64,000 bases of DNA from Saprospiraceae bacterium (GTDB taxonomy: Bacteria; Bacteroidota; Bacteroidia; Chitinophagales; Saprospiraceae): positions 17,257 to 81,256 of the forward strand of contig JAHDGF010000018.1 of the NCBI GenBank assembly GCA_020627785.1, read 5' to 3'. Numbering within the stretch: position 1 is the first letter of the stretch; every line of letters begins with the position of its first letter. Under the pieces are notes generated by a model. It searched no databases. It had not been told where the DNA came from and saw only the letters and a program-made list of their open reading frames with translations. The position numbers were made by a program, and so were the translations under genes. Shown in pieces: positions 9,601 to 18,000 of this stretch.

Positions 9601-9989
9601 AGCAGATTAAAAAAATATATGTAGCCAATCAAAAGGATTTTACCGCAGACTCATTAGGAATCATCACGCCATTTCGTGCCCAAATTTCTCAAATCACGCA
9701 ACGCTTTAAAGAAACGGATAGTTACGATTCTAGCCTTACCATAGATACCGTAGAAAGATTCCAAGGCGGTGCCAAAGATCGAATCATAATCAGCCTCGTT
9801 ACCAATGATCGAAATGTACTCAATATGATTAGTAGTCGCAATGAATCTGGAATCGATCGTAAATTAAACGTTGCCATTACCCGAGCCAAGGAACAACTCA
9901 TCTTAATCGGTAATGCAGAAATTCTCTCCAATGATCCTGTTTATGCATCATTAATCAATGCTTGTTTTTTTGTGAGTACTGAATCCTAA
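6666..9989 (+). CDS. Dna2-like fusion of a PD-(D/E)XK nuclease and a superfamily 1 helicase
   Basis: The 1107-residue protein begins at a TTG; the first internal ATG would lose about 57 residues. Residues about 1-330 are unassigned. A Cas4/Dna2-like nuclease follows, with GRLDLL, IIELKSGK (about 364-371) and a QLMIY QxxxY motif (about 386). I see none of the four Cys that hold the Fe-S cluster in Cas4 and classic Dna2. The C-terminal half is a UPF1/Dna2-like SF1 helicase: GPPGTGKT (about 698-705), VDEAS, GDHKQLP, QQGRMH, VERFQGG and AITRAKEQL. It could act in end resection, R-loop processing or defence. It is transcribed alone, with ComM 70 bp downstream. Confidence 0.85.
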   Translation: MKVANDAGIFFRDKLESLLIWEETYVYKSKTLFRLFTLLWEELTNDEQVNFSSLFTRMVFASREYKIRGKTMYFSHRFRKCIESGQLTDETAEAIFYLGALSMRELLLDIFSLAPSSIFLKELELPEEFKEQKYTVASFQKVIRVVITAVDVEEYILDFVSDHQAHLPKKAYFNIQSRNEIFNSTVANLTRFFKLPMVANLIDVEIDEEEKHYPAALVLEPDFLVDATAVAKLYNRHSVFSLGYLISKFIPVNANQPILMGNIANDLLDHLIYEPDLSFEASRKKIFSINPLQIAQFSDGEVREVLKDARMHFDNIKQVINQEMIDQNIEKENAYVEPTFLSNTYGFQGRLDLLHTTENNRNIDIIELKSGKPFMPNADGISEQHYRQLMIYDMMISSTISKKIKPKNFILYSKLKENRLRYAGYNRTHQYEIMKLRNSCLFLERMILNVQEEKLFERFNPAGIDDQFRFEKRDAEKLFLAYKQLDELEQEYVKSFVAFITREYHLSKTGEHGIDRSNGMAGLWLDPIDEKIEQFRMWNLLKIKVNQAKEKDPIILLEFSDRSNRLARFRVGDIVVLYPNEENGQQACDYQLTKGNIIALDAQGITLRLRAQQLNDSIFSKYAYWNIEADFLDGGLTRMYKNLFYFMLAAKEQRDLLLSRRAPKKVLVESNHSFKGVTQKQQDLLNAIIQSQDYYLLWGPPGTGKTTVMLRHLVEYYTGVENKKVLLLSYTNRAVDEICQAVESISSELAENYLRIGSRYSTREEFREKILSAKLEDINSRKELLDLLTGTQVYCSTVSSLLGKMELLNIVEFDVVIVDEASQLLEPMLLGLLSSFKKFILIGDHKQLPAVVTQNKYFSKEDSSELNEIGLLDRRNSLFERMYLQAMEKEWNWAFGILDQQGRMHQDIMKFSAANFYEGKLKLLPGVNRLTEPLALKGADPSYDFLTDQRLIFIDTKADDSLTQKINPYEAEVVIKLVEQIKKIYVANQKDFTADSLGIITPFRAQISQITQRFKETDSYDSSLTIDTVERFQGGAKDRIIISLVTNDRNVLNMISSRNESGIDRKLNVAITRAKEQLILIGNAEILSNDPVYASLINACFFVSTES

Positions 9990-10059
9990 TAAATCTTTTC
10001 TACCTAGTCCTTCTTGTTAACCTCTCACTTCGCACCACCATTAATAATAAATAATATTT

Positions 10060-11616
10060 ATGTTGGTCAAAACATATTCAGGGGCAGTGCAAGGGGTAGA
10101 GGCTGAACTAATTTCTGTGGAAGTCAATGCAGGGGGTACTGTTGCTGCTGGGAAAAAATTATATTGGATGGTAGGGCTGCCGGATAAAGCAGTCAATGAA
10201 GGCTTCCAGAGAATCGAAGCTGCTTTGAAGAATAGCGGCTACAAAATTATGCGCCTCAAACTGATCATTAATTTGGCGCCAGCTAATTTAAAAAAGGAAG
10301 GATCAGCTTATGATCTTCCGATTGCCATAGGAATTCTCGCGTCAACACATCAGATTAAAACGGAAGCGCTTGATCAATACATGATCATGGGCGAAATAAG
10401 TTTAGATGGTACAATAAAGCCTATCAAAGGAATACTTCCCATTGCGATTCTTGCCAAGCAAAAAAATCTAAAGGGATTTATTCTTCCTAGAGAAAATGCA
10501 AAAGAAGCGGCCATTGTCAAAGGTTTAAAAGTTTATGGCGTGAGCACTTTGAAAGAAGCCATTGAAGTAATAAATGGTGACTCATCAGTCGAACCATTAA
10601 TCTATGACGCGAAAGAAATATTTAAAAGAGTTTCAAATAAATATAGTGTTGATTTTTCGGATGTAAAAGGACAAGAAAATATAAAGCGTGCCTTGGAAAT
10701 TGCAGCAGCAGGTGGACACAATGCAATTTTAATCGGACCACCCGGTGCTGGGAAAACAATGTTGGCCAGGCGACTCTCTACCATCCTGCCTCCGCTGAGT
10801 TTAAACGAGTCTTTAGAAACTACTAAGATTCACTCAGTGGCAGGACTTTTAGGGTCGAATACTTCTTTGGTGACATCCAGGCCATTCAGAGCGCCCCATC
10901 ATACCATCAGTGATGTAGCCTTGGTAGGTGGGGGGAGTAATCCTAATCCTGGAGAAATTTCATTGGCACATAATGGTGTTTTATTTTTGGATGAGTTGCC
11001 TGAGTTCAAGCGTTCGGTCCTGGAGGTACTTAGACAGCCGATGGAAGAAAGGAAAGTAACCATTTCTCGAGCCAAAATCTCTGTAGATTATCCAGCAAGC
11101 TTGATGCTTATAGCCTCTATGAATCCTTGCCCTTGTGGATTTCATAATCACCCTGACAAAGATTGTGTTTGCGGACCAGGGATAGTTAAAAAGTACCTGA
11201 GTAAAATTTCTGGACCATTGCTTGATCGGATCGACCTACATGTTGAAGTCACTCCTGTAAGCTATGAAGAATTATCGCGTTATAAAGGAAATGGTGAATC
11301 AAGCAATGATATCTCTCAACGCGTTGTAAAGGCCAAGGAATGGCAGCTGAAAAGATTTGCAGATCTTCCAGAGGTACATAGCAATGCACAGATGAGTAGT
11401 AGAATGTCACGAGAAATTTGTACCATCGATCAGAACGGTAGGGCCTTATTGAAAACCGCCATGCAAAAATTACAACTATCCGCTAGAGCCTATGATCGGA
11501 TCCTAAAGGTCGCACGTACTTGTGCAGACCTAGGTGCATCTAAGGACATTAACATCGAACACCTTTCCGAAGCAATTCAGTATCGTAGTTTAGATCGTGA
11601 AGGGTGGAGTGGATAG
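10060..11616 (+). CDS. comM: YifB/ComM family Mg chelatase-like AAA+ ATPase
   Basis: The 518-residue protein has the family order: an N-terminal Lon-protease-like fold (residues 1 to about 170), then an AAA+ domain with GPPGAGKT (about 227-234), Walker B LFLDELPEF and the Cys-rich NPCPCG...CVCG segment, then a C-terminal helical domain. In Haemophilus and Vibrio, ComM is a hexameric helicase that extends branch migration during natural transformation. The same role is likely if this organism is competent. It starts 70 bp after the nuclease-helicase on the same strand, so both may serve recombination. Confidence 0.9.
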   Translation: MLVKTYSGAVQGVEAELISVEVNAGGTVAAGKKLYWMVGLPDKAVNEGFQRIEAALKNSGYKIMRLKLIINLAPANLKKEGSAYDLPIAIGILASTHQIKTEALDQYMIMGEISLDGTIKPIKGILPIAILAKQKNLKGFILPRENAKEAAIVKGLKVYGVSTLKEAIEVINGDSSVEPLIYDAKEIFKRVSNKYSVDFSDVKGQENIKRALEIAAAGGHNAILIGPPGAGKTMLARRLSTILPPLSLNESLETTKIHSVAGLLGSNTSLVTSRPFRAPHHTISDVALVGGGSNPNPGEISLAHNGVLFLDELPEFKRSVLEVLRQPMEERKVTISRAKISVDYPASLMLIASMNPCPCGFHNHPDKDCVCGPGIVKKYLSKISGPLLDRIDLHVEVTPVSYEELSRYKGNGESSNDISQRVVKAKEWQLKRFADLPEVHSNAQMSSRMSREICTIDQNGRALLKTAMQKLQLSARAYDRILKVARTCADLGASKDINIEHLSEAIQYRSLDREGWSG

Positions 11617-11646
11617 ATGGCGCATTGGAATTTAGTCAAAAAGAAG

Positions 11647-11675
11647 AATGCCATCCAGAATTTCTGAATGGCATT
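11647..11675. terminator. Bidirectional hairpin terminator
   Basis: AATGCCATCCAGA and TCTGAATGGCATT form a 13-bp stem with one G-T wobble and a three-base loop. On the minus strand it is followed by CTTCTTTTT. It separates comM from the convergent lipoprotein gene. Confidence 0.7.
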
Positions 11676-11708
11676 TAACTTTGTACGTAATTATATTATC
11701 AACTTTTC

Positions 11709-12665
11709 TTAATCACAATACTCCAGTAATGCATCAAGGAATTCTTCTTCAGTATTAACAACGACTACCTCTCCCGTTTCAAAAGTTAAGGTCATAGGTA
11801 AACCAATTTCTATTGAGAGATTACTGTCTGGATTTGTTTGGATATACTCCTCAATAATTGATTCAAATTCTTCTTCGGTATTTACCTCAAAAGGTTCAGC
11901 ATTGATATACATCGTTAGTGGGAAGGTATTAACGATGCAATCACCATCCCATTCTGTTCCACTTCCTGAGGTAGTGCCACCACCTGCTACACAATCAAAT
12001 ACCAATTCATTTAATTGCTCATCTGTGGTTACTTCAATCACTTCATTTGTGATAAAATCGGTTAAAGTAATCGGATAAACCAATTGAGGATTTTCACCAA
12101 AAACAAGGACAGCTTCTAAATATTCTTCCATATTACTGGCAGTAGTCGTCGAACCATCAGCAAAAGCAATTGTAACCGGAAAGCCTAGATCATAACATGC
12201 TAAAAAATCTAAATTAGCACCATCACATCCCCATTCAGAATCCCAATCCTCTTCTTCATATTCAGGAAAATCACATTCCACGTAATCAGTGATATCCTCA
12301 CATTCAGCGAAACAGGCATTTGCATAAAATCCCCCATCATCAGTACATACAGGAGTGAATAGTTCTTCTAATTCTTCCTCTGTTAAAGAAGCAATGGCCG
12401 CTTCAATCTCTGCTTCGATTTCTTCTTCTGTTGCATTTTCCCAATCAATATCATCAAATGGCCCATAACAATCGCACTCAGAAGAACCACTCGTAAATAC
12501 TCCGATATTATTTCTTGCAAGGATACCATCCACTAATTCAGAATCTATATCCTCAATTGCTATTGCTGTAGGCATTGTGTCGATGTCCTCTTTCGTACAT
12601 GAAGAAAGACAAAATCCAACGATTAAAACTGGTAGTAAAAATTTTAAATAACTTTTTAAATTCAT
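11709..12665 (-). CDS. Acidic lipoprotein with Kazal-like domain and four short repeats
   Basis: A 318-residue exported lipoprotein: the signal peptide ends LSSC with lipid Cys23. Residues about 64-131 resemble a Kazal protease-inhibitor domain (CDCYG, PVCTDDG, YANACFAEC, YVEC), but a roughly 35-residue Glu-rich helical insert separates the first Cys pair from PVC. The C-terminal half holds four related units, at about 161-190, 197-225, 248-276 and 289-316, each with a pattern like FPxTxxF then NTEEEFxxxL. The protein is very acidic. It lies 89 bp downstream of the sigma/anti-sigma pair and is probably co-transcribed or controlled by them. Its function is unknown; protease inhibition or ion binding are possible. 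Confidence 0.75.
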   Translation of the reverse strand: MNLKSYLKFLLPVLIVGFCLSSCTKEDIDTMPTAIAIEDIDSELVDGILARNNIGVFTSGSSECDCYGPFDDIDWENATEEEIEAEIEAAIASLTEEELEELFTPVCTDDGGFYANACFAECEDITDYVECDFPEYEEEDWDSEWGCDGANLDFLACYDLGFPVTIAFADGSTTTASNMEEYLEAVLVFGENPQLVYPITLTDFITNEVIEVTTDEQLNELVFDCVAGGGTTSGSGTEWDGDCIVNTFPLTMYINAEPFEVNTEEEFESIIEEYIQTNPDSNLSIEIGLPMTLTFETGEVVVVNTEEEFLDALLEYCD

Positions 12666-12754
12666 TTTATTCTTTTTAAATTTTTAATTGCTTTTACGAT
12701 TAATCTTAAACAAGCTTTCATCTGTAAGACGTTCGCAATTTTTTAGAGGTTGGG

Positions 12755-14020
12755 TCAGTTTGCACGGAAGTAGTGTTTCATTCCAAGTTTTATAGTTTTA
12801 AATCTTTGACTTACTTGGAAGTCAACGTTTTGGTTGTATAAGTCGTTTAAAAATATTTCTCCTTGGAAGAAAATTTCATTTGAAGAATTTATTTTATATC
12901 CATACTCTAGGTGTGTTGAAACTAAATTTCTATTCAATCCAGTTTCAATAATCCATGCTTTATATCTTTGTTCTTGGTTGTCAATTGTTTTAGTGATGGT
13001 GCCTCGGGTCGCAGCTAAATATTGATACGCCATTCCCAAGGAAATCTTGTGTCGACGATTTAAATTGAGACCTATTGATATTGGAATTTTTATTAAATGT
13101 AGTTGATCTACTTCTATATACTGTCCAAAAAATGTCTCCTCTACTAAACTATACTTTGTGTCAAAACCTCTATGTTTTGGCAATTCCCTAGCATTGATGA
13201 AATGAATGGTAGGAACTAAGGAAAGAAAAAGTTTTTCTGAAATTGGGGTAACAATGCCAATACCTAATTCATAAAACTTTACAGCTAAAGAACCAATACC
13301 CGTAGATCCATTCAGGACTAAGGAACTTGTGGTTTTTCTATCAATGGTAACCAGATCATTAGGAACTAAAAATTTTACCTTTTGGGTTTGTGTCTCTTGA
13401 GTTAGTTGAGATTTTAAGATATTTAGTGTAGGGAGTGAAGATTTCTGCTCTTCTTGGAAAATGACTGAATTTGGGGCCGAGTCTGCCTTAGCTTGTTTTT
13501 GATGTAATGTATTTAAGGGGGAACCACTCAATTGTAAGTAGCTTTTTATTTCTTCTTCATTATCATTCGAATTATTTGAAAGAAATGTTTTTCTTGCTAA
13601 TAATTTCTGTTGAGCTGTAGATCTCGTATTATCTATTTTCTTATTTTTTGTTGGAGGCGCAATATTTATATCTGATTTGTCATCTCCAAGTTTTGCTTCA
13701 CTTAGATTATTTGTATTGTGGGATTCACTTTTCGTTGTGAACTTTAATTTGGATTGACTTTCTATTGAATTGTTTAGATGGGAAACAGATTGTTTTTCTA
13801 TTATTTTATTTGTTCCATTTAAGGTGTAAAAAACAGATACAGAAATAAGCAGGAGTGCCAGAAATCCAATCCATCGTTTGAAGTGCAGAATGCCAATTGG
13901 CTTATTGTCTTGATTTTCTCTCTGCAGTTTTTTAAACTCCTCCCAAGCATTTTTATCATAGTCAAATGACTTTTGATTTAAGCCATCTTTGAAAAGATTG
14001 TCTAAGTTTTTATTTTTCAT
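12755..14020 (-). CDS. Anti-sigma-like membrane protein with C-terminal outer-membrane-type domain
   Basis: The 421-residue protein has a short cytoplasmic N-terminus (residues 1 to about 48), one transmembrane helix (about 49-66, WIGFLALLLISVSVFYTL), a long polar Ser/Asn/Lys-rich linker and a C-terminal region with alternating beta-like segments (about 220-421). Its start overlaps the sigma factor stop by 4 bp, the classic layout of a sigma/anti-sigma pair in Bacteroidota. I infer that it senses an envelope signal and holds the sigma factor. No named anti-sigma domain can be assigned from sequence alone. Confidence 0.68.
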   Translation of the reverse strand: MKNKNLDNLFKDGLNQKSFDYDKNAWEEFKKLQRENQDNKPIGILHFKRWIGFLALLLISVSVFYTLNGTNKIIEKQSVSHLNNSIESQSKLKFTTKSESHNTNNLSEAKLGDDKSDINIAPPTKNKKIDNTRSTAQQKLLARKTFLSNNSNDNEEEIKSYLQLSGSPLNTLHQKQAKADSAPNSVIFQEEQKSSLPTLNILKSQLTQETQTQKVKFLVPNDLVTIDRKTTSSLVLNGSTGIGSLAVKFYELGIGIVTPISEKLFLSLVPTIHFINARELPKHRGFDTKYSLVEETFFGQYIEVDQLHLIKIPISIGLNLNRRHKISLGMAYQYLAATRGTITKTIDNQEQRYKAWIIETGLNRNLVSTHLEYGYKINSSNEIFFQGEIFLNDLYNQNVDFQVSQRFKTIKLGMKHYFRAN

Positions 14021-14580
14021 TTGGCAGCTATTTCTTGGATTGGTTTTTCAGTTAGAAAAATCCTTAATTTTTTACGTGCATCTGAAACATGCCATTTAGA
14101 TGTTCCTGCACTAATTTTCAATACTTCTGCTATTTCCTTGTGCGCAAAACCATCAATGGCATAGAGATTAAAAACCTGTCTTGTCATTGGTGGGAGTTTC
14201 TTAATCATCGACAAAAGGAACTCATATGAATGATTTTCATCTGGTACACCAATTTCCTCTGATTGTAAATTATGCTCATCTAAGACCTCTACGTATAGGA
14301 TTCGCTCTTGATGTCTCTTTGATTTTCGATAAATATCAATGTTGGTGTTTACGATTATTCGTTTGTACCATCCTTCAAATGAATTGGTATCGTCATAAGT
14401 ATGTAGGTTTTGAATGAGCTTTAAGAAACTACGATTAATGGCTTCATTGACATCCGCAGTATTTTGTTGATATCTAATGGATATACTTTTCATCAAGGAA
14501 AAGCAAGACCGATACAATTTATGAATTGATCGCTCATCCTTAGCCATACATTTTTCTAAAAGTTCTTTGCTAACTAGCAT
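14017..14580 (-). CDS. ECF-type RNA polymerase sigma factor (sigma-70 family)
   Basis: The 187-residue protein has sigma region 2 in its N-terminal half (NRSFLKLIQNLHTYD, SFEGWYKRIIVNTNIDIYRK) and region 4 near the C-terminus (LPPMTRQVFNLYAIDGFAHKEIAEVLKIS, helix-turn-helix). The size and the lack of regions 1 and 3 fit the extracytoplasmic function class. It overlaps the downstream anti-sigma-like gene by 4 bp. Likely targets include this operon and perhaps the Kazal-like lipoprotein, but no shared promoter motif could be confirmed. Confidence 0.9.
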   Translation of the reverse strand: MLVSKELLEKCMAKDERSIHKLYRSCFSLMKSISIRYQQNTADVNEAINRSFLKLIQNLHTYDDTNSFEGWYKRIIVNTNIDIYRKSKRHQERILYVEVLDEHNLQSEEIGVPDENHSYEFLLSMIKKLPPMTRQVFNLYAIDGFAHKEIAEVLKISAGTSKWHVSDARKKLRIFLTEKPIQEIAAK

Positions 14581-14725
14581 TCTGAATGATTCCTGTCTCT
14601 ATGACGATTGAGAACCCATGGAGGTTGGGTATTTGAGTCTTAATTATATGATTTTTATTAATAAAAGATTTAAATCCAATCATTTGCTATTAAACGACAG
14701 CAAAAAGAAAAGTCTTTGAAAGCAA

Positions 14726-14758
14726 AAGAGATGATTTCAAATCATGAAATCATCTCTT
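14726..14758 (-). terminator. Terminator of the TonB/DUF1800/DUF1501 operon
   Basis: A perfect 14-bp inverted repeat, AAGAGATGATTTCA and TGAAATCATCTCTT with a five-base loop, is followed on the minus strand by TTTTGCTTTC. It lies 29 bp after the DUF1501 stop. The remaining gap up to the sigma factor start at 14580 holds only an AT-rich stretch, presumably the sigma promoter region. Confidence 0.8.
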
Positions 14759-14787
14759 CAGTATAAATTATTTTTTAATCAAGTTTT

Positions 14788-16191
14788 CTAAACCGTCAAA
14801 AATCCTAAGGGTAAATCTGAACTTCCAGCACTGTAGAAATTTCCAAGATTAGGGAAGAGGTCAGTTAAACTTGAAGGTGTTACACCGAGCCATAAAGCCA
14901 GCTCAGCAAAGTATTCATCACAAGAAGTTGTAGGGATATAAACGCCTCCTCCTACTTCACGCTCACTGTCTAAGGCAAGATCTGGATATGTACCATAGAT
15001 ATTACCACCTTTAACAGCGCCGCCCATGACCATTACATTACCTCCCCAGCCATGATCAGTTCCATTTCCGTTGGAAGTCATGGTACGCCCAAACTCTGAC
15101 ATACTAAAGGTTGTGACACAGTCTTTTAGATTCATCTCTATTAATACATTGTTGAATTCTGTCATAGCATTTGATACCATATCCAACATGTATTGCTGAG
15201 CTTCCATCACCTCATCATGATGATCCCAGCCACCAAACTCAACAAAGAAAATCTGACGTTTCATTCCTAAGGTTGATCTTGAAGCAATCATCTTAGCTAC
15301 CATATGCAGACTTTGAGATAAGTCATTATCACTAAAGCTTGTATTGAAAGGAGTAAGTGCTTCCAGTGCTGTTTTTATTTGTTCATTGGCATCCTTCGCA
15401 ACTCGGATGACATCCACGTAGGTCTTTTTGAAAACATCCTGATATTGAGCATCGAGCATATTATCTATACCAGCCTTTCTCAGGGTATTAAACTCCCAGT
15501 TATCATTATAGCCATTGATATCAACAACACCGTCATAAGGGTCCATGGTAAATGGAGTCGAATTATTGCCACTCTGATATAAATTACCTCCATTTAATGA
15601 GATATTCATACCTATGTATTCATTCGTGTTTTGGTCGTTGATTAGGTCAGCTATTTTTCCACCCCAACCAGTAGACGATCTTTCATGAGGAAGAGCTGTC
15701 TGCCATTGTCTGGTCTGGTCTGAATGAGAAAATAATCCCAATGGTAATTTTGTATCTGGCTCCCATACTGTACTTTTTGTAACAGGCTCAATCAATGTGC
15801 CGATGTTAGCAATAAATCCAAGAGTACCATCATTATATAAATCTCGGATGCCGCCCATGGCTGGATGTAATCCATACTCTACACCATTTAAGCCTAAAAT
15901 TTCATTTTGTGGAATGGCAAGATTTGATCTCACTTCTGCATAAGTGTTGTAAGCAGTTTGATTCGTTGGGATTAGCATGTTAAATGAGTCACCTCCTCCT
16001 CTTAGCATTAAACAGACCAATGCTTTATATTCTCCACCTACCATCATTGTCATTGAATTGTCAATGGCCATGGCATTCATGGATTTTAAGTTAACCAGCG
16101 TAGACAGCAATGAAGTGTAGCCAATGGTCGCACAACTTGCTTGTCCAATAAATTTTCGTCTTGAGATATGGTGATCGTGATGATGTTTCAT
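14788..16191 (-). CDS. DUF1501 family protein with twin-arginine signal
   Basis: I chose the ATG at 16191 instead of the longer frame opening at 16266. This start gives MKHHHDHHISRRKFIG, a typical Tat signal (SRRKFIG plus hydrophobic stretch), and leaves 5 bp after the DUF1800 stop. The roughly 467-residue product belongs to the sulfatase/alkaline phosphatase-like DUF1501 family, with CLMLRGGGDSFNMLIP, GGWDHHDE and SEFGRTMTSNGNGTDHGWGG as landmarks. These proteins are almost always encoded beside DUF1800 proteins. They are exported folded; their biochemical role is not established. Confidence 0.88.
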   Translation of the reverse strand: MKHHHDHHISRRKFIGQASCATIGYTSLLSTLVNLKSMNAMAIDNSMTMMVGGEYKALVCLMLRGGGDSFNMLIPTNQTAYNTYAEVRSNLAIPQNEILGLNGVEYGLHPAMGGIRDLYNDGTLGFIANIGTLIEPVTKSTVWEPDTKLPLGLFSHSDQTRQWQTALPHERSSTGWGGKIADLINDQNTNEYIGMNISLNGGNLYQSGNNSTPFTMDPYDGVVDINGYNDNWEFNTLRKAGIDNMLDAQYQDVFKKTYVDVIRVAKDANEQIKTALEALTPFNTSFSDNDLSQSLHMVAKMIASRSTLGMKRQIFFVEFGGWDHHDEVMEAQQYMLDMVSNAMTEFNNVLIEMNLKDCVTTFSMSEFGRTMTSNGNGTDHGWGGNVMVMGGAVKGGNIYGTYPDLALDSEREVGGGVYIPTTSCDEYFAELALWLGVTPSSLTDLFPNLGNFYSAGSSDLPLGFLTV

Positions 16192-16196
16192 ATTGA

Positions 16197-17993
16197 TTAT
16201 TTCTGAATTACAAAATCTGGTGAAATCATTGCGAGATAGGTCGCTAGCGAAAGGCGGTACATCCAAGAGTCCGTGTCATTCCAATCCAATGGACTGATCT
16301 GAGTCCTGATGTTTTCTCTGGTGAAATCTGTCATTAATCCATTGGTGTAGTGAGTATCCAACCAAGTAATGGCAGTTTCAACATCTTTCATTTCCTCTGA
16401 AAAACCATCATAATCTACCACAGGTGCTAATATGCCTATCTCATCATCCCAACCCCACCACGGTGCACCCCATACGGCCCATTGGTTTATTTGATTCAGG
16501 TATCCGATGGCAGTACGGGTATTCAATAAATTAAATTCAGGTGCATTCAATCCTAGTGCTGATAACTCACCGACTGGCTTATGATCTGGTAAATAGAAAT
16601 TGAAAACGGTTGGAGCTCCTAATTGCATTTGTTCCATATCATCTTGGAAATTGTACGTGGCATTCCAAAACTTGCCATTAGGATTATCTAAGGGGGTGAG
16701 TCTCACAAATTGCGTTGCTCTTAAGAGTGGTTCCCTCATTTTACCATGATGTCCATCATTGATTGATTCACAACTTCTTGCTTCTTCATCCATGAGTATC
16801 GCCTTTATCACAGAACCTAAATTTCCTCGCTCTCCAGATTCATTGCTGTTAAAGACATTCGCAATCCTATTGACATATTCTGGGGTAGGATTAGAAGTAA
16901 CAAATCTCTGTATTAATTGCTTAGATATGAATGGTCCAACATTCGGGTGATTGAAGAGGTGATCAATGGCATCTGTAATGTCCTTCATTGGATCATTGTT
17001 GGCAGGGATGATATAGCCATTCAAAAGATTCTTCTGATCTCTTTCATGAAACTCTTCATACATTTCCATGGGCACGGTCATGTCTGCCCCATAAATCTCC
17101 AATCCAAAATAAGCTTCGTCTGACCATGCAACCCATTCCAATATTTTACCAGGACCTAGACCTGTGAAAACTTTTGCAAGTTCTTTTATGTGTGTATTGT
17201 TATAGGTCGGAATGTCATCGCCATTGGCATCTACTTTTCTCGTTCCATCATTATTTAATTCATATAAACCAATCGTGAATAGTTGCATTAATTCTCTAGC
17301 AAAATTCTCGTCCGGATGTATGTTTTCTGAAGGAATCGCTTTAGGATTGTTTAAGTGGGTTAGATAAAATCCCATGCTAGGATTTAAAGCAATATCTATC
17401 AATAGATCTCGGTAATTACCAAAGGCATGTTTCATTAATAGATCATAATAAGCAGATAAAGCTTCTCCCCGATCTACTAAATCTGAATTATTGGAGATGA
17501 CTAGAATTTGGCTCAAGGCAAATGCAACTCTCTGTCTTAATTGATCTTCGCCCGTTACAGCATGAGTCCACCATGAATAATTAAAATGAGCAGCCCAAGG
17601 ACCATAGAGGTCGTCTTCTATGTAACCCATGGCTAGATATGCATCCCGTATCTGTGCCCAGATGTCTTCCATCTCAATTAAGTATTCAGATGGTGCTAAA
17701 GCCATTTGTGCATCAATCCATCCTTCCATTCCTAGTTCTTCGATCAATGCTAAATCCGCTGGAGTTACACCCATGGTTGCTTGACTGAGAAATCGAGACA
17801 ACTCCATTGTCCTGGCGTTCATTCCCGAACCGTTTATGGTGTTAGTTGCATTCGTGTTTTCAAAGTCACTAGAACTAGTTACAGTTATACCGTCTGAATG
17901 TCCGGCGCCGATGTAGTCTGTATACTGGCCGTAAATATTTGCCGAAAGGCTAAATAAAAATAAAACCAAGATGCTTGTTGTAATTCTTTTCAT
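16197..17993 (-). CDS. DUF1800 family secreted protein
   Basis: The 598-residue protein carries an N-terminal signal peptide (ILVLFLFSLSANIYGQ) and the DUF1800 core. Landmarks are RFLSQATMGVTPADL, RVAFALSQILVIS, DNFARELMQLF-like ENFARELMQLFTIG and HHGKMREPLLRATQF. It lies 7 bp downstream of the discoidin/T9SS gene and 5 bp upstream of DUF1501, so the three are translated from one message. DUF1800/DUF1501 pairs are common in Bacteroidota and Planctomycetota; their function is unknown, although secretion is clear. There is no T9SS sorting domain at its C-terminus. Confidence 0.88.
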   Translation of the reverse strand: MKRITTSILVLFLFSLSANIYGQYTDYIGAGHSDGITVTSSSDFENTNATNTINGSGMNARTMELSRFLSQATMGVTPADLALIEELGMEGWIDAQMALAPSEYLIEMEDIWAQIRDAYLAMGYIEDDLYGPWAAHFNYSWWTHAVTGEDQLRQRVAFALSQILVISNNSDLVDRGEALSAYYDLLMKHAFGNYRDLLIDIALNPSMGFYLTHLNNPKAIPSENIHPDENFARELMQLFTIGLYELNNDGTRKVDANGDDIPTYNNTHIKELAKVFTGLGPGKILEWVAWSDEAYFGLEIYGADMTVPMEMYEEFHERDQKNLLNGYIIPANNDPMKDITDAIDHLFNHPNVGPFISKQLIQRFVTSNPTPEYVNRIANVFNSNESGERGNLGSVIKAILMDEEARSCESINDGHHGKMREPLLRATQFVRLTPLDNPNGKFWNATYNFQDDMEQMQLGAPTVFNFYLPDHKPVGELSALGLNAPEFNLLNTRTAIGYLNQINQWAVWGAPWWGWDDEIGILAPVVDYDGFSEEMKDVETAITWLDTHYTNGLMTDFTRENIRTQISPLDWNDTDSWMYRLSLATYLAMISPDFVIQK

Positions 17994-18000
17994 GTTGATC

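Noticed and set aside
16192..16266. N-terminal extension of the DUF1501 frame (MDVPPFAS...)
   Set aside because: It overlaps the end of the DUF1800 gene and lacks an export signal; the ATG at 16191 gives a clean twin-arginine leader.
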